Assembly: GCA_041987545.1 (NCBI GenBank)
Contig: JBHIWH010000001.1
Span: 848,289-912,288, forward strand
Origin: JAJRXR01 sp041987545
Lineage (GTDB): Bacteria > Planctomycetota > Phycisphaerae > Phycisphaerales > UBA1924
Direction of reading: 5' to 3'
Length of the DNA stretch: 64,000 bases
In this document: positions 17,832 through 25,774 of the stretch, in pieces
How the letters are laid out: each line of letters begins with the position of its first letter
How positions within the stretch are numbered: the stretch's first letter is position 1
Translations under genes and position numbers: made by a program
The notes under the pieces: generated by a model
What the model was told of the DNA's origin: nothing
The model's input: only the letters and a program-made list of their open reading frames with translations
Database searches by the model: none

Positions 17832-17880
17832 TTGCATAGCTACGACAGGTGTAGTAGTCTGTCTACGACACTTGTAGTAG
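17832..17880 (+). promoter_or_regulatory. Promoter with twin BlaI/MecI-type operators
   Basis: TTGCAT (17832-17837), a 17-nt spacer and TAGTCT (17855-17860) form a promoter. It is overlaid by two near-identical 18-bp dyads, CTACGACAGGTGTAGTAG (17840-17857) and CTACGACACTTGTAGTAG (17863-17880), centred 23 bp apart. The TACNACA-TGTAGTA form matches the BlaI/MecI operator style. One operator covers the spacer and -10, the other the start-site region, which predicts tight autorepression of the downstream blaI-M56 pair. Confidence 0.85.
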
Positions 17881-17901
17881 CCGCCGGAGGGGGGCCCGCC
17901 C

Positions 17902-18300
17902 GTGCCCGCACGCCACACCGAACTCTCAGACGCCGAGCTCGAGGTCCTCAAGGCCCTCTGGGACCTGGGCCCGTCGAGCGTCCGCGACGTCCGCGACCAC
18001 CTCGAATCCCAGGGCCGCGACCTGGCCTACACGACCGTCCTGACCTTCCTCACGCGTCTGAAGACCAAACGCTGCGTCACGTCCAAGAAGATCGGCCAGG
18101 CCTACGTCTACACGCCCAAGGTCTCCCGCGACAAGGTCACCGGCGCCCGCGTCCGCTCGCTCATGGAGCAGCTCTTCGACGGCTCGCCCGCCCCCCTCGT
18201 CCTCCAGCTCGTCCGCAACGAGCGGTTCACGCCCGACGAGATCGCCCAGCTCCGCGGGCTCATCGACTCGCTCGAGGACGGGAAGGAGGGCCCGAAGTGA
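17902..18300 (+). CDS. blaI: BlaI/MecI/CopY-family transcriptional repressor
   Basis: 132-aa winged-helix repressor, the normal size. The DNA-binding domain is LSDAELEVLKALWDLGPSSV...YTTVLTFLTRLKTKRCVTSKKIG, and the C-terminal helices RVRSLMEQLFDGSPAPLVLQ serve dimerisation. In the family the linker is cleaved, or the repressor is released, when the partner M56 peptidase is activated. GTG 17902 is chosen because GGAGGGGG lies just upstream (17885-17892). It is followed by the M56 gene with a GTGA overlap. Twin operators over its promoter indicate autoregulation. Family members control beta-lactamases, copper transport or respiration genes, so the symbol names the family and not a resistance role. 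Confidence 0.9.
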   Translation: MPARHTELSDAELEVLKALWDLGPSSVRDVRDHLESQGRDLAYTTVLTFLTRLKTKRCVTSKKIGQAYVYTPKVSRDKVTGARVRSLMEQLFDGSPAPLVLQLVRNERFTPDEIAQLRGLIDSLEDGKEGPK

Positions 18301-21143
18301 TCCCCGAGATCCCGGCCATGCACACGATCTGGATCGGCGCCCTCGTCGCCGTCCCCGTCGTCGCCCTCGTCGCGCTGATCTGCCGCCTGGGCGTGCGCTC
18401 GCCCGCGACCCGGCACGCGCTCTGGCTCGTCGCCCTGCTCGCCTTCGTCGCCCCGAGCGTCGTCTCGCTTACGAGCCTGCCGGCGTGGATCTCCGAGCTT
18501 CGCCCGCAGCAGAGTCCTCAGGCCGAGCAGCATGCCTCGGGGGTCCACGACGCCGCGACAGACGGACCCGAGCCCGCGACGCTCGACGCCGATGGCCTCG
18601 TATCCGGGAACAGTGCGGCGGCAGATCATGCCTTCCCGCAGCAGCGCGAGGCGCGCGCCCCGGCCCCGACGCTCGCGCGACAGTCGCCCCGCTCGCTCCC
18701 CGTGCGAAGCTGGGACATCCCGGTCTCGACGCCCGCCGCCTCGGCGGACGAGTTGGCCGCGGCCCCGTCCAGCCGCTCGATCCCGCCCGCGTGGCGCCCC
18801 GCGGTCCGCTTGCCCGAGCAACCCTCCGAACACTCCGAGCCATACCCCGCCGCCATAGCATCCGAGCCCGGAGCCTTGCTCGCCTCCGAGGATGTTCGCC
18901 CGCGAGGACAGACATCGACGACACCCGAGACGGCGTCTCGGACGGACGCCGCGCCCTCGGACGACCAATCGGTCGCAACGCTCGCCGGCGCCTCGCCGGG
19001 CTGGTCCGGGAGCGCCCCCTCCGACGACACCGACGCGACGGCCGACGCCTTCGACCGCGCGCACGCCCAGCTCGCCGCCTGGGGCTCCTGGGCAAGACGG
19101 GTCGGCGCCAGCCTCCGCTCCGCGCCGCCGGTCTCCGCGACGCTCTGGCTCGCGGGCGTCCTGATCGCCTCGGCGCTCGTGGGCCTCCGCATCGCGTTCG
19201 AGACCCGGAGCCTCCGGCGGACGACGCTCCCGACTCCCGGCGACGACGACCTGCTCGCCCGGGCCGCGGCCCGCATCGGGCTCCGCCGCCCGCCCGAGCT
19301 GCGCTTCACCCACAGCCGCGTCTCGCCCATGGTCACCTGCGGGCCCCGGCGACGGCTCATCATCCCGGCCCAGCTGTGGGAGGAACTCGACGAGCGTGCC
19401 CGCGAGGGCGTGCTGCTGCACGAGATGGCCCACATCAAGCGGCGCGACCACTGGACCCACTGGCTGGCCGCCATCGTCGGCCTGCTCTACTGGTGGCACC
19501 CGCTGACCTGGCTCGTCCGCTCGCGCCTGGCCGACGAGGCCGACCTGGCCTGCGACGCGTGGGTCACCAGCCTCATGCCCGCCCGCCGCCGCGAGTACGC
19601 GACCGCGCTGCTCCAGGCGACGACGTTCGTCAGCTCGACCCCCCTGATCGCAAGACCCCATGCCGGCGCGTCGCTGGCGATGGCCGCATCCAGCACGCGA
19701 CGACTCTCAAGGAGACTCACCATGGTGATGACGCACAAGGTCCGCCCCCGCCTGAACGCGCCGGGCACGTCGATCGTCGGCATCCTCGCCGTCCTCGCGC
19801 TCGTCGTCCTCCCGGGCGTCGCCTGCCCTCCCGACGAGAAGGAGAAGGCCGACGTCCGCGAGATCCACGTCAGCGTCGAGCCCGATCATCACGCCGACCA
19901 CCACGGCGACTTGCACGACGAGCCGGACAGCACCTTCGACCAGCACATGCGCGACCGCGAGCACGACGACGGCCACGCCCACGAGCACATGTCGGAGCTC
20001 ATGGAGAGCCTGCACGAGCTCGAGGCCCGGATGCAACGACTCCACAAGGAGCTGGCCGCGGTGCACGCCGACGGCCCGAGCACCGACGCCGGGATGGCTT
20101 TCGTCGTCGCCGACGCCAAGGCGCCCCGCGACTCGGACGCGAAGCTCGCGTGGGCGTACGTCCTGCCCGAAGGCCGCCTGCAATCCCTGACGACCCTCAT
20201 GGTCCGCTCGGACGTGCCGATCCTCGTCTCGCCCGAGTCCGAGCGCCTCGTCGTCCACGCGACCAAGGGCGAGCACGACACGTTCACCCGGTTCGCGACC
20301 ATGATCTGCCCCGAGGGCGTCACGATCATCGACCTGGAGACCGAGAAGAAGATCTACCTCTCGGGCGCCAACGTCCGCGGGTTCGAGTACACACACCTCG
20401 GCCAGAACGTCAACGCCGCGTTCGGTCACACGATCGCCAAGCAGAAGCAGGCCCACGAGGCCGAGTGCGAGGTTGAGTGCGAGGTCGAGTGCGAGGACGC
20501 CTGCAGCGACGACTGCGACGACTGCGACCGGTGCGCCGGGTGCGAGAAGGCCGCCATCGAGGCCAAGGTCCAGGCGCAGGCCGCCCTGGCCTATGCGGCC
20601 GTCGGCCAGACCGCGGCCCACGCGGAGCAGAAAGTCGCGATGGAGCACATGCGGGCCCGTCTGCGGGAGCTGCGCAGCAGCGAGGGCCGCATGGCCCAGT
20701 TCGTGCACATGAGCGAGGCCCAGCGCCGGGAGCACGAGGCCCGCGCCCGCAAGTACATGCAAGAGGTCAAGCAGCTGATGGCCAAGGCCGAGCGCGAGGC
20801 GCAGACCGCCGAGCACCGCGAGGAGCAGGCCGAGCAGCTGATGGAGAAGGCCGAGCAGTACGCCGAAGCGGGCAAGCACGAGAAGGCGAAGGCGATGCAC
20901 CAGAAGGCCGAGGGCATCCTGCGCGAGATGGAGGAGCGGTACCGGAACGCCGAGGTCATCGAGGCCCAGGCGGAGCGGACCGAGGCCGCCGCCGAGCGTG
21001 CCGAGCGGGACGCCGAGCGCGTGGAGGACACCGCCGAGCGCTACGAGGAGGCCATCGAGGAGCTCATGGAGAGGATCGAGGAGCTGGAGGAGGAGCTCGA
21101 GGAGCTCTCCGAGGCCCTCGCCGAGCGCGCCGGGAGCCGCTGA
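18297..21143 (+). CDS. M56 (BlaR1-type) membrane metallopeptidase with His/Cys-rich coiled-coil tail
   Basis: 948 aa. GTG 18297 overlaps the blaI stop and has GGAGG 7 nt upstream. Layout: TM1 (TIWIGALVAVPVVALVALIC), TM2 (HALWLVALLAFVAPSVVSL), a disordered Ser/Ala/Pro segment of about 180 aa, TM3 (TLWLAGVLIASALVGLRIAF), and the zinc peptidase motif HEMAHIKRRDHW (H375, E376, H379) with downstream EADLACDAWV. TM4 is TSIVGILAVLALVVLPGVAC. The outer part lacks a penicillin-binding sensor domain. It has a His-rich segment near residues 530-560 (DHHADHHGDLHDE), a globular stretch, 8 Cys in C724-C749, and about 180 residues of Glu/Arg/Ala coiled coil. I infer a metal or redox input; the ligand is unknown. 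Targets beyond BlaI are unknown. Confidence 0.85.
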   Translation: MIPEIPAMHTIWIGALVAVPVVALVALICRLGVRSPATRHALWLVALLAFVAPSVVSLTSLPAWISELRPQQSPQAEQHASGVHDAATDGPEPATLDADGLVSGNSAAADHAFPQQREARAPAPTLARQSPRSLPVRSWDIPVSTPAASADELAAAPSSRSIPPAWRPAVRLPEQPSEHSEPYPAAIASEPGALLASEDVRPRGQTSTTPETASRTDAAPSDDQSVATLAGASPGWSGSAPSDDTDATADAFDRAHAQLAAWGSWARRVGASLRSAPPVSATLWLAGVLIASALVGLRIAFETRSLRRTTLPTPGDDDLLARAAARIGLRRPPELRFTHSRVSPMVTCGPRRRLIIPAQLWEELDERAREGVLLHEMAHIKRRDHWTHWLAAIVGLLYWWHPLTWLVRSRLADEADLACDAWVTSLMPARRREYATALLQATTFVSSTPLIARPHAGASLAMAASSTRRLSRRLTMVMTHKVRPRLNAPGTSIVGILAVLALVVLPGVACPPDEKEKADVREIHVSVEPDHHADHHGDLHDEPDSTFDQHMRDREHDDGHAHEHMSELMESLHELEARMQRLHKELAAVHADGPSTDAGMAFVVADAKAPRDSDAKLAWAYVLPEGRLQSLTTLMVRSDVPILVSPESERLVVHATKGEHDTFTRFATMICPEGVTIIDLETEKKIYLSGANVRGFEYTHLGQNVNAAFGHTIAKQKQAHEAECEVECEVECEDACSDDCDDCDRCAGCEKAAIEAKVQAQAALAYAAVGQTAAHAEQKVAMEHMRARLRELRSSEGRMAQFVHMSEAQRREHEARARKYMQEVKQLMAKAEREAQTAEHREEQAEQLMEKAEQYAEAGKHEKAKAMHQKAEGILREMEERYRNAEVIEAQAERTEAAAERAERDAERVEDTAERYEEAIEELMERIEELEEELEELSEALAERAGSR

Positions 21144-21318
21144 AAATCCCCACGGGACGCCCACATCGGGCGACCCCATTGATCGGCGGCGGACGGCGCC
21201 CATACTTCGGGCAGGCTGGCAGAGACCCCCACCCTGCCCGTCCAGGCGCCGTCCGTCCGCCTGTGCGCAGACGGCGGCCCTCCGAGTCCCAGTTGACGTT
21301 CACCCCGAGGCGTTCAGC

Positions 21319-24300
21319 ATGTCCACACCACCCCTGCTCCGCCGTCTGGCCGCCCTCACCCTCGCCCTCTCGATGGCGGCCCCCCTCGCCCCGGCCCTCG
21401 CCGCCCCCGAGAACGACGAGCGGGCGTACTTCACCGCCAACGGCCTGCTCAACCGGGGCCTGTACGACCTGGCCGCCGAGGAGTACCGCCGCTTCCTCGC
21501 TTCCAACGCCGACCACGAGAAAGCGCCCCAGGCCCACTACGGCCTCGGGGTCGCGCTCTACCGCCAGAACCAGCACGCCGAGGCCCTCGAGCATCTGGAC
21601 GTGGTCGCGGGCGACCGTGGCTTCGAGTTCGCCGCCGAGACCGACCTGCTCCGGGGCCACTGCCTGCTGGCCCTCGCCCGCCCGGGCGAGGCGGCCGACG
21701 CCTTCAGCCGCGTGGTCCAACAGCACGAGTCCCACGCCTCGACACCCGACGCGGCGGTTCTGCTGGTCGAGTCGCTGAACCGCGCCGGGCGCCACGAGCA
21801 GGCGCAGGAAGCCGCCGACGCCGTCGCCCGCCGCTGGCCCGACACCCCGATGCGGGACCGGGCAGACCTGTTCTGGGGACTCTCGCTGCTCGCACTCGAC
21901 GACGCTTCCGCCGCGGCCGACCGGTTCGAGTCGATCGTCCGGCGGACGCCAGAGGGCGCCCTGACGAGCCACGCCACGCTCCTGCTCGCCCAGTCCAGGC
22001 ACCGCCTGGGTGCGCGCGACGCGGCCGAGTCGTCCTATCGACGCGTCATCGACGCGGCGCCGGGCGAGCTGGCCGCCGAGGCCATGGTCGGCCTGGGCCA
22101 GCTCCAGCGTCAGCGGCGCCAGTACAAGGAGGCCGCCTCGACGCTCGACGCGGCGCTGCAGCAATACCCCGAGTCGCCGATGGCCCCCCGCGCCCGACTG
22201 GAGCGCGCCCGCGTGCGGCTGGACACGGGCGACCTGGACGGCGCGTCCTCGACGCTCGACCGCCTCGCCGCCGAGGGGCCCAAGGACCTGCGCGACGACG
22301 CGGCGTACTGGCGGGCCAAGGTGGACCTGCGCCGGGGTGACGCCGAGCGGGCCGCGGCCCGCCTCGAGCAAGCCCAGGGCGAGTACCCCGCCAGTGATCT
22401 GCGCGCGGAGATGATCTACGACCGGGCGATCGCCCTCTCGCGGGCCGAGCGACGCGCCGAGGCCGCGGACGCGATCGCCGCGTTCATGCGGGAGTACCCG
22501 GAGCACCGCCTGGCGCCCGACGCCCTGCACGCCGGGGCGTCGATCGCCCACGCCCGGGAGCGGTACGAGGAGTCGCTGGCCCTGTGCGCCATGTTCGAGG
22601 CCTCGCACGCCGAGCACGCGCTGGCGCCCGAGGTGACGATGCTCCGCGCCGAGAACGGGTACATGCGTGGGAATCTGTCCGACGCCGAGCGGGCGTACCG
22701 CCGCGTCCTGGCGGGCGAGGCGCCCGAGGCGCTGGCGACGCGGGCGTCGTACCGCCTGGGGATGACGCTATACCGCGACGGGCGTTTCGAGGACGCCGAG
22801 CCGCTGCTCGCCGCCGCGGCCGACCTTGCCGAGTCCGACCCCAGCTACGCCCGGGCCCTGGTCGCCCTGGGCGACGGCTCGTTCGAGCGGGGCGACTGGG
22901 CGCGGGCCGAGGCGATGTTCTCGCGCGTTGTGTCCCTGGACGCCGACTCGACGCCCGTCGACGACGCCCTGCTCAAGCTCGGCCTCTCGCTGGAGCGGCA
23001 GGGCGACTACGAGCGTGCGGTCGCGGTGTTCCGCCGCCTGCTCGTCGAGCACCCGGCCTCGGAGCGTCGCCTGCACGCCGAGTTCGAGCTGGCCCAGTCG
23101 CTGGTGGCGCTGGAGCGCTGGGGCGAGGCCGCGCCGCACCTGGAAGCGGTGCTCGAGGCCGAGGACAACGAACGGTTCGCGCCGCACGCGATGAACCACA
23201 TGGGCGCCGTCTCCCGGGCGCGGGGCGACCACGCCGCCGCGGCCGACTGGTTCGCCCGCGCCGCCGACGCCGGGGGCGCCGACCTGGGCGCGCGGGCCGT
23301 CTTCGACCAGGCCGAGTCGCTGCTGGTCGCGGGCGACCCGGCCGGCGCGGTCGATCGGTTCGACGAGTTCCTGAGTGAGCATGCCTCGCACGAGCTGGCC
23401 AATCGGGCCAGGGCCAGGCGAGCCGTCGCGCTCTCGCGCTCCGACCGCCCCGAAGAAGCCTTGGCCGCGATCGAGCGCGTCGAAGCCGGCGCATTCGACG
23501 CGCTACCCGAGCGTGTGCAGCACGCCGTCCTGTACGAGAAGGCGTGGAGCCTGCGGGAGGCCGGGCGCCCGGATGAGGCCGCCGCCGCCTACCGCGTCCT
23601 GCTCGCCCGACCTGTTGACTCGACGCTCCGGGCCTACGCCCTCCTTGACCTCGGCGGGATCGAGCTGGACGCGGAGAACTGGGCCGCCGCCGGCGAGCCC
23701 CTCGGCGAGCTGGTCACGCTGCTCGAGTCCGACGAGGGCGACTGGGACGACGACGTGCGGGCCCAGGGCGCGTACCGCCTCGCGGCCGCCTCGCTCCGCC
23801 AGGGGCAGGACGAGCGCGTCGTGGAGCTGCTCGACGAGTACCACCAGCGGCACGCGGGCTCGGACCTCGTCGCCGCGGCGGGCCTCGCCGTGGGCGAGGC
23901 CCTTGCAAACCTCGGGCGCCACGAGCGGGCCGCGGCCCACTACGAGCGCGTCGCCCGTGAGCACGCCGAGAGCGCCTACGCCGCGACTGCCCGCCTGCGC
24001 CACGCCGACGAGATGGTCGCACTGCAGCGCTGGGAGGACGCGCAGGGCTCGTTCCGCCAGTTCCTTGAGCGCCACCCGGACGACGACCGCTGGTTCCAGG
24101 CCCGCTTCGGCGTGGGCTGGGCCCTCGAGCAGGACGAGCAGCGCGAGGACGCCATCGAGGCCTACCGCGCCGTCGTGGACCGCCACCAGGGCCCGACCGC
24201 GGCCCGGGCCCAGTTCCAGATCGGCGAGTGCCTCTTCGCGATGGGCCGCCTCGACGAGGCGATCACCGAGCTGCTGCGCGTGGACATCCTGTACGCCTAC

Positions 24301-24486
24301 GACGAGTGGAGCGCCGCGGCCCTGTACGAGGCCGGCCGCTGCCTCGAGCAGCTCGAGCGCCCCAACCAGGCCCGCGAGCAGTACCAGCAGGTGGTGGACC
24401 GCTTCCCCGACGAGCGGTGGGCGGAGCTGGCCAAGAACAGGCTCGGGCAGATCAGGACCGCCGCCCCCCCCGGGCACGGCCCCTGA
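21319..24486 (+). CDS. Large periplasmic TPR protein
   Basis: 1055 aa. The signal peptide (TPPLLRRLAALTLALSMAAP, ending ALA near residue 29) is followed almost entirely by tetratricopeptide-type helical hairpins. Examples are GLLNRGLYDLAAEEYRRFLA, LGVALYRQNQHAEALEHLDV and ASYRLGMTLYRDGRFEDAEP. More than twenty repeats can be traced, acidic and Ala-rich. I see no catalytic motif. TPR arrays hold protein complexes together, and TPR proteins next to ExbB/ExbD are a recurring arrangement in planctomycetes. ExbB follows 82 nt downstream on the same strand, so this is probably the periplasmic scaffold of that energised complex. The start is ATG 21319; earlier in-frame codons lie in blaR-type coding sequence. 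Confidence 0.85.
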   Translation: MSTPPLLRRLAALTLALSMAAPLAPALAAPENDERAYFTANGLLNRGLYDLAAEEYRRFLASNADHEKAPQAHYGLGVALYRQNQHAEALEHLDVVAGDRGFEFAAETDLLRGHCLLALARPGEAADAFSRVVQQHESHASTPDAAVLLVESLNRAGRHEQAQEAADAVARRWPDTPMRDRADLFWGLSLLALDDASAAADRFESIVRRTPEGALTSHATLLLAQSRHRLGARDAAESSYRRVIDAAPGELAAEAMVGLGQLQRQRRQYKEAASTLDAALQQYPESPMAPRARLERARVRLDTGDLDGASSTLDRLAAEGPKDLRDDAAYWRAKVDLRRGDAERAAARLEQAQGEYPASDLRAEMIYDRAIALSRAERRAEAADAIAAFMREYPEHRLAPDALHAGASIAHARERYEESLALCAMFEASHAEHALAPEVTMLRAENGYMRGNLSDAERAYRRVLAGEAPEALATRASYRLGMTLYRDGRFEDAEPLLAAAADLAESDPSYARALVALGDGSFERGDWARAEAMFSRVVSLDADSTPVDDALLKLGLSLERQGDYERAVAVFRRLLVEHPASERRLHAEFELAQSLVALERWGEAAPHLEAVLEAEDNERFAPHAMNHMGAVSRARGDHAAAADWFARAADAGGADLGARAVFDQAESLLVAGDPAGAVDRFDEFLSEHASHELANRARARRAVALSRSDRPEEALAAIERVEAGAFDALPERVQHAVLYEKAWSLREAGRPDEAAAAYRVLLARPVDSTLRAYALLDLGGIELDAENWAAAGEPLGELVTLLESDEGDWDDDVRAQGAYRLAAASLRQGQDERVVELLDEYHQRHAGSDLVAAAGLAVGEALANLGRHERAAAHYERVAREHAESAYAATARLRHADEMVALQRWEDAQGSFRQFLERHPDDDRWFQARFGVGWALEQDEQREDAIEAYRAVVDRHQGPTAARAQFQIGECLFAMGRLDEAITELLRVDILYAYDEWSAAALYEAGRCLEQLERPNQAREQYQQVVDRFPDERWAELAKNRLGQIRTAAPPGHGP

Positions 24487-24568
24487 TCAAACGACGACGA
24501 CGCGGCGGGCCTGTGGTGGGCCGGGCATGAGCGGTGGGGGCGCGGCACGCGCCCATGGGAGGTGACGC

Positions 24569-25336
24569 TTGGATCTGTTGCACGTGATCGCGGCCGCGCC
24601 TGCTGACGCGGACGCCGCCGCCGCCGGGGCCATCTCCGTCTGGGAGTTCGTCCTCAAGGGCGGCGTGATGATGATCCCGATCGGGATCTGCTCGCTCGTG
24701 GCGCTCGCTGTCGTCGTCGAGCGGCTGATGGTGCTCTCGCGCCCGCGCGTCCTGCCCTCGGGCCTGTCCAAGAAGGTGGACGAGGCCCTCGACTCGGGCG
24801 CCGACGACAAGGTCGAGCGCGCGATGGAGGTCTGCCGCAAGGACGACAGCCCGCTGGCCCGCGTGCTCGCCGCCGGCGTGCGCCGCCTGGGCCGACCGGT
24901 CGATCAGGTCGAGAAGGCGCTCTCGGACGCGGGCGAGTGGGAGACGCTCCAGCTCCGCAAGCGGCTGCGTGTCCTCTCGGTGTGCGCCTCGGTCTCGCCC
25001 CTGTTGGGGCTCACGGGCACGATCTTCGGCATGATTACGGCTTTTCAGACCGTCGCCGTCTCGGGCGAGGCGCTGGGCAAGGCCGAGCTGCTGGCCGAGG
25101 GGATCTACGAGGCGATGGTGACGACCGCGGCGGGCCTGCTCGTCGCGATCCCGGCGCTCATCTGCTACCACTGGCTGACGGCCCGCATCGAGCGGCTCGC
25201 CTCGGGCATGGACCGGGCGGCGGTGGCGTTGGTCGAGCGGTACGCCGAGCCCGAGGCCGGTCACGCGATCCCCGCGCCCAAGCCCGCGCCCGCGAGCAAC
25301 GGCGAGGCGGCCTCGCCCGTCCGGGCCAAGGTGTAA
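24569..25336 (+). CDS. exbB: MotA/TolQ/ExbB proton-channel family protein
   Basis: 255-aa inner-membrane subunit that, with ExbD, uses the proton gradient to drive periplasmic or outer-membrane work. The start is TTG 24569, supported by GGGAGGTGAC 5-10 nt upstream; no ATG or GTG is available near it. TM1 is MMIPIGICSLVALAVVVERL. After a cytoplasmic loop, TM2 (CASVSPLLGLTGTIFGMITA) and TM3 (MVTTAAGLLVAIPALICYHW) carry the conserved channel Thr and small residues. It overlaps no gene; exbD begins 12 nt later. Confidence 0.92.
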   Translation: MDLLHVIAAAPADADAAAAGAISVWEFVLKGGVMMIPIGICSLVALAVVVERLMVLSRPRVLPSGLSKKVDEALDSGADDKVERAMEVCRKDDSPLARVLAAGVRRLGRPVDQVEKALSDAGEWETLQLRKRLRVLSVCASVSPLLGLTGTIFGMITAFQTVAVSGEALGKAELLAEGIYEAMVTTAAGLLVAIPALICYHWLTARIERLASGMDRAAVALVERYAEPEAGHAIPAPKPAPASNGEAASPVRAKV

Positions 25337-25348
25337 GGGGGGCGGGCC

Positions 25349-25765
25349 GTGCTGATCCGTGGCGCCAAGGACGAGTCGGGCGGGGTCTCGATCGAGCTCA
25401 CGCCCATCATCGACATGGTCTTCCTGCTGCTGATCTTCTTCCTGGTGGCGACGACGTACCACCAGACGGAGCGGGAGATGCAGATCGCCCTGCCCGACGC
25501 CGAGAGCGCCGGCCCGATCTCGGTCTCCCTGCGCGAGATCATCGTCAACGTCGCCGCCGACGGGCGGATCATCGTCTCAGGCCGCGAGGTCTCGCCCGAC
25601 GACCTCCGCCGGATTGTCAACGAGGCCGTCGAGCGCAACGCGGACCAGAAGGTGACGGTGCGGGGCGACCGGGCCTCGTCGTACGAGGCGATCGTGCGCG
25701 TGCTGGACATCTGCAAGGGGGCGGGGATCCAGGAGCCGTTCCTGGACACCGTGCCGACGCCCTAA
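25349..25765 (+). CDS. exbD: ExbD/TolR family biopolymer transport protein
   Basis: 138 aa. A short cytoplasmic N-terminus leads to one membrane helix (IIDMVFLLLIFFLVATTYHQ) carrying the proton-carrying Asp of the family (D22 in TPIID). A periplasmic ExbD fold follows (REIIVNVAADGRIIVSGREV, DQKVTVRGDRASSYEAIVRV). GTG 25349 follows GGGGGGCG. It is 9 nt before the next gene. Only one ExbD is present in this operon. Confidence 0.92.
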   Translation: MLIRGAKDESGGVSIELTPIIDMVFLLLIFFLVATTYHQTEREMQIALPDAESAGPISVSLREIIVNVAADGRIIVSGREVSPDDLRRIVNEAVERNADQKVTVRGDRASSYEAIVRVLDICKGAGIQEPFLDTVPTP

Positions 25766-25774
25766 GGAGCTCGG

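Noticed and set aside
19800..19840. Lipoprotein lipobox inside the M56 protein (VLPGVAC)
   Set aside because: Residue -3 is Gly, not Leu/Val/Ile, and the Cys lies at the end of the expected fourth membrane helix. Kept only as part of the internal-start idea.
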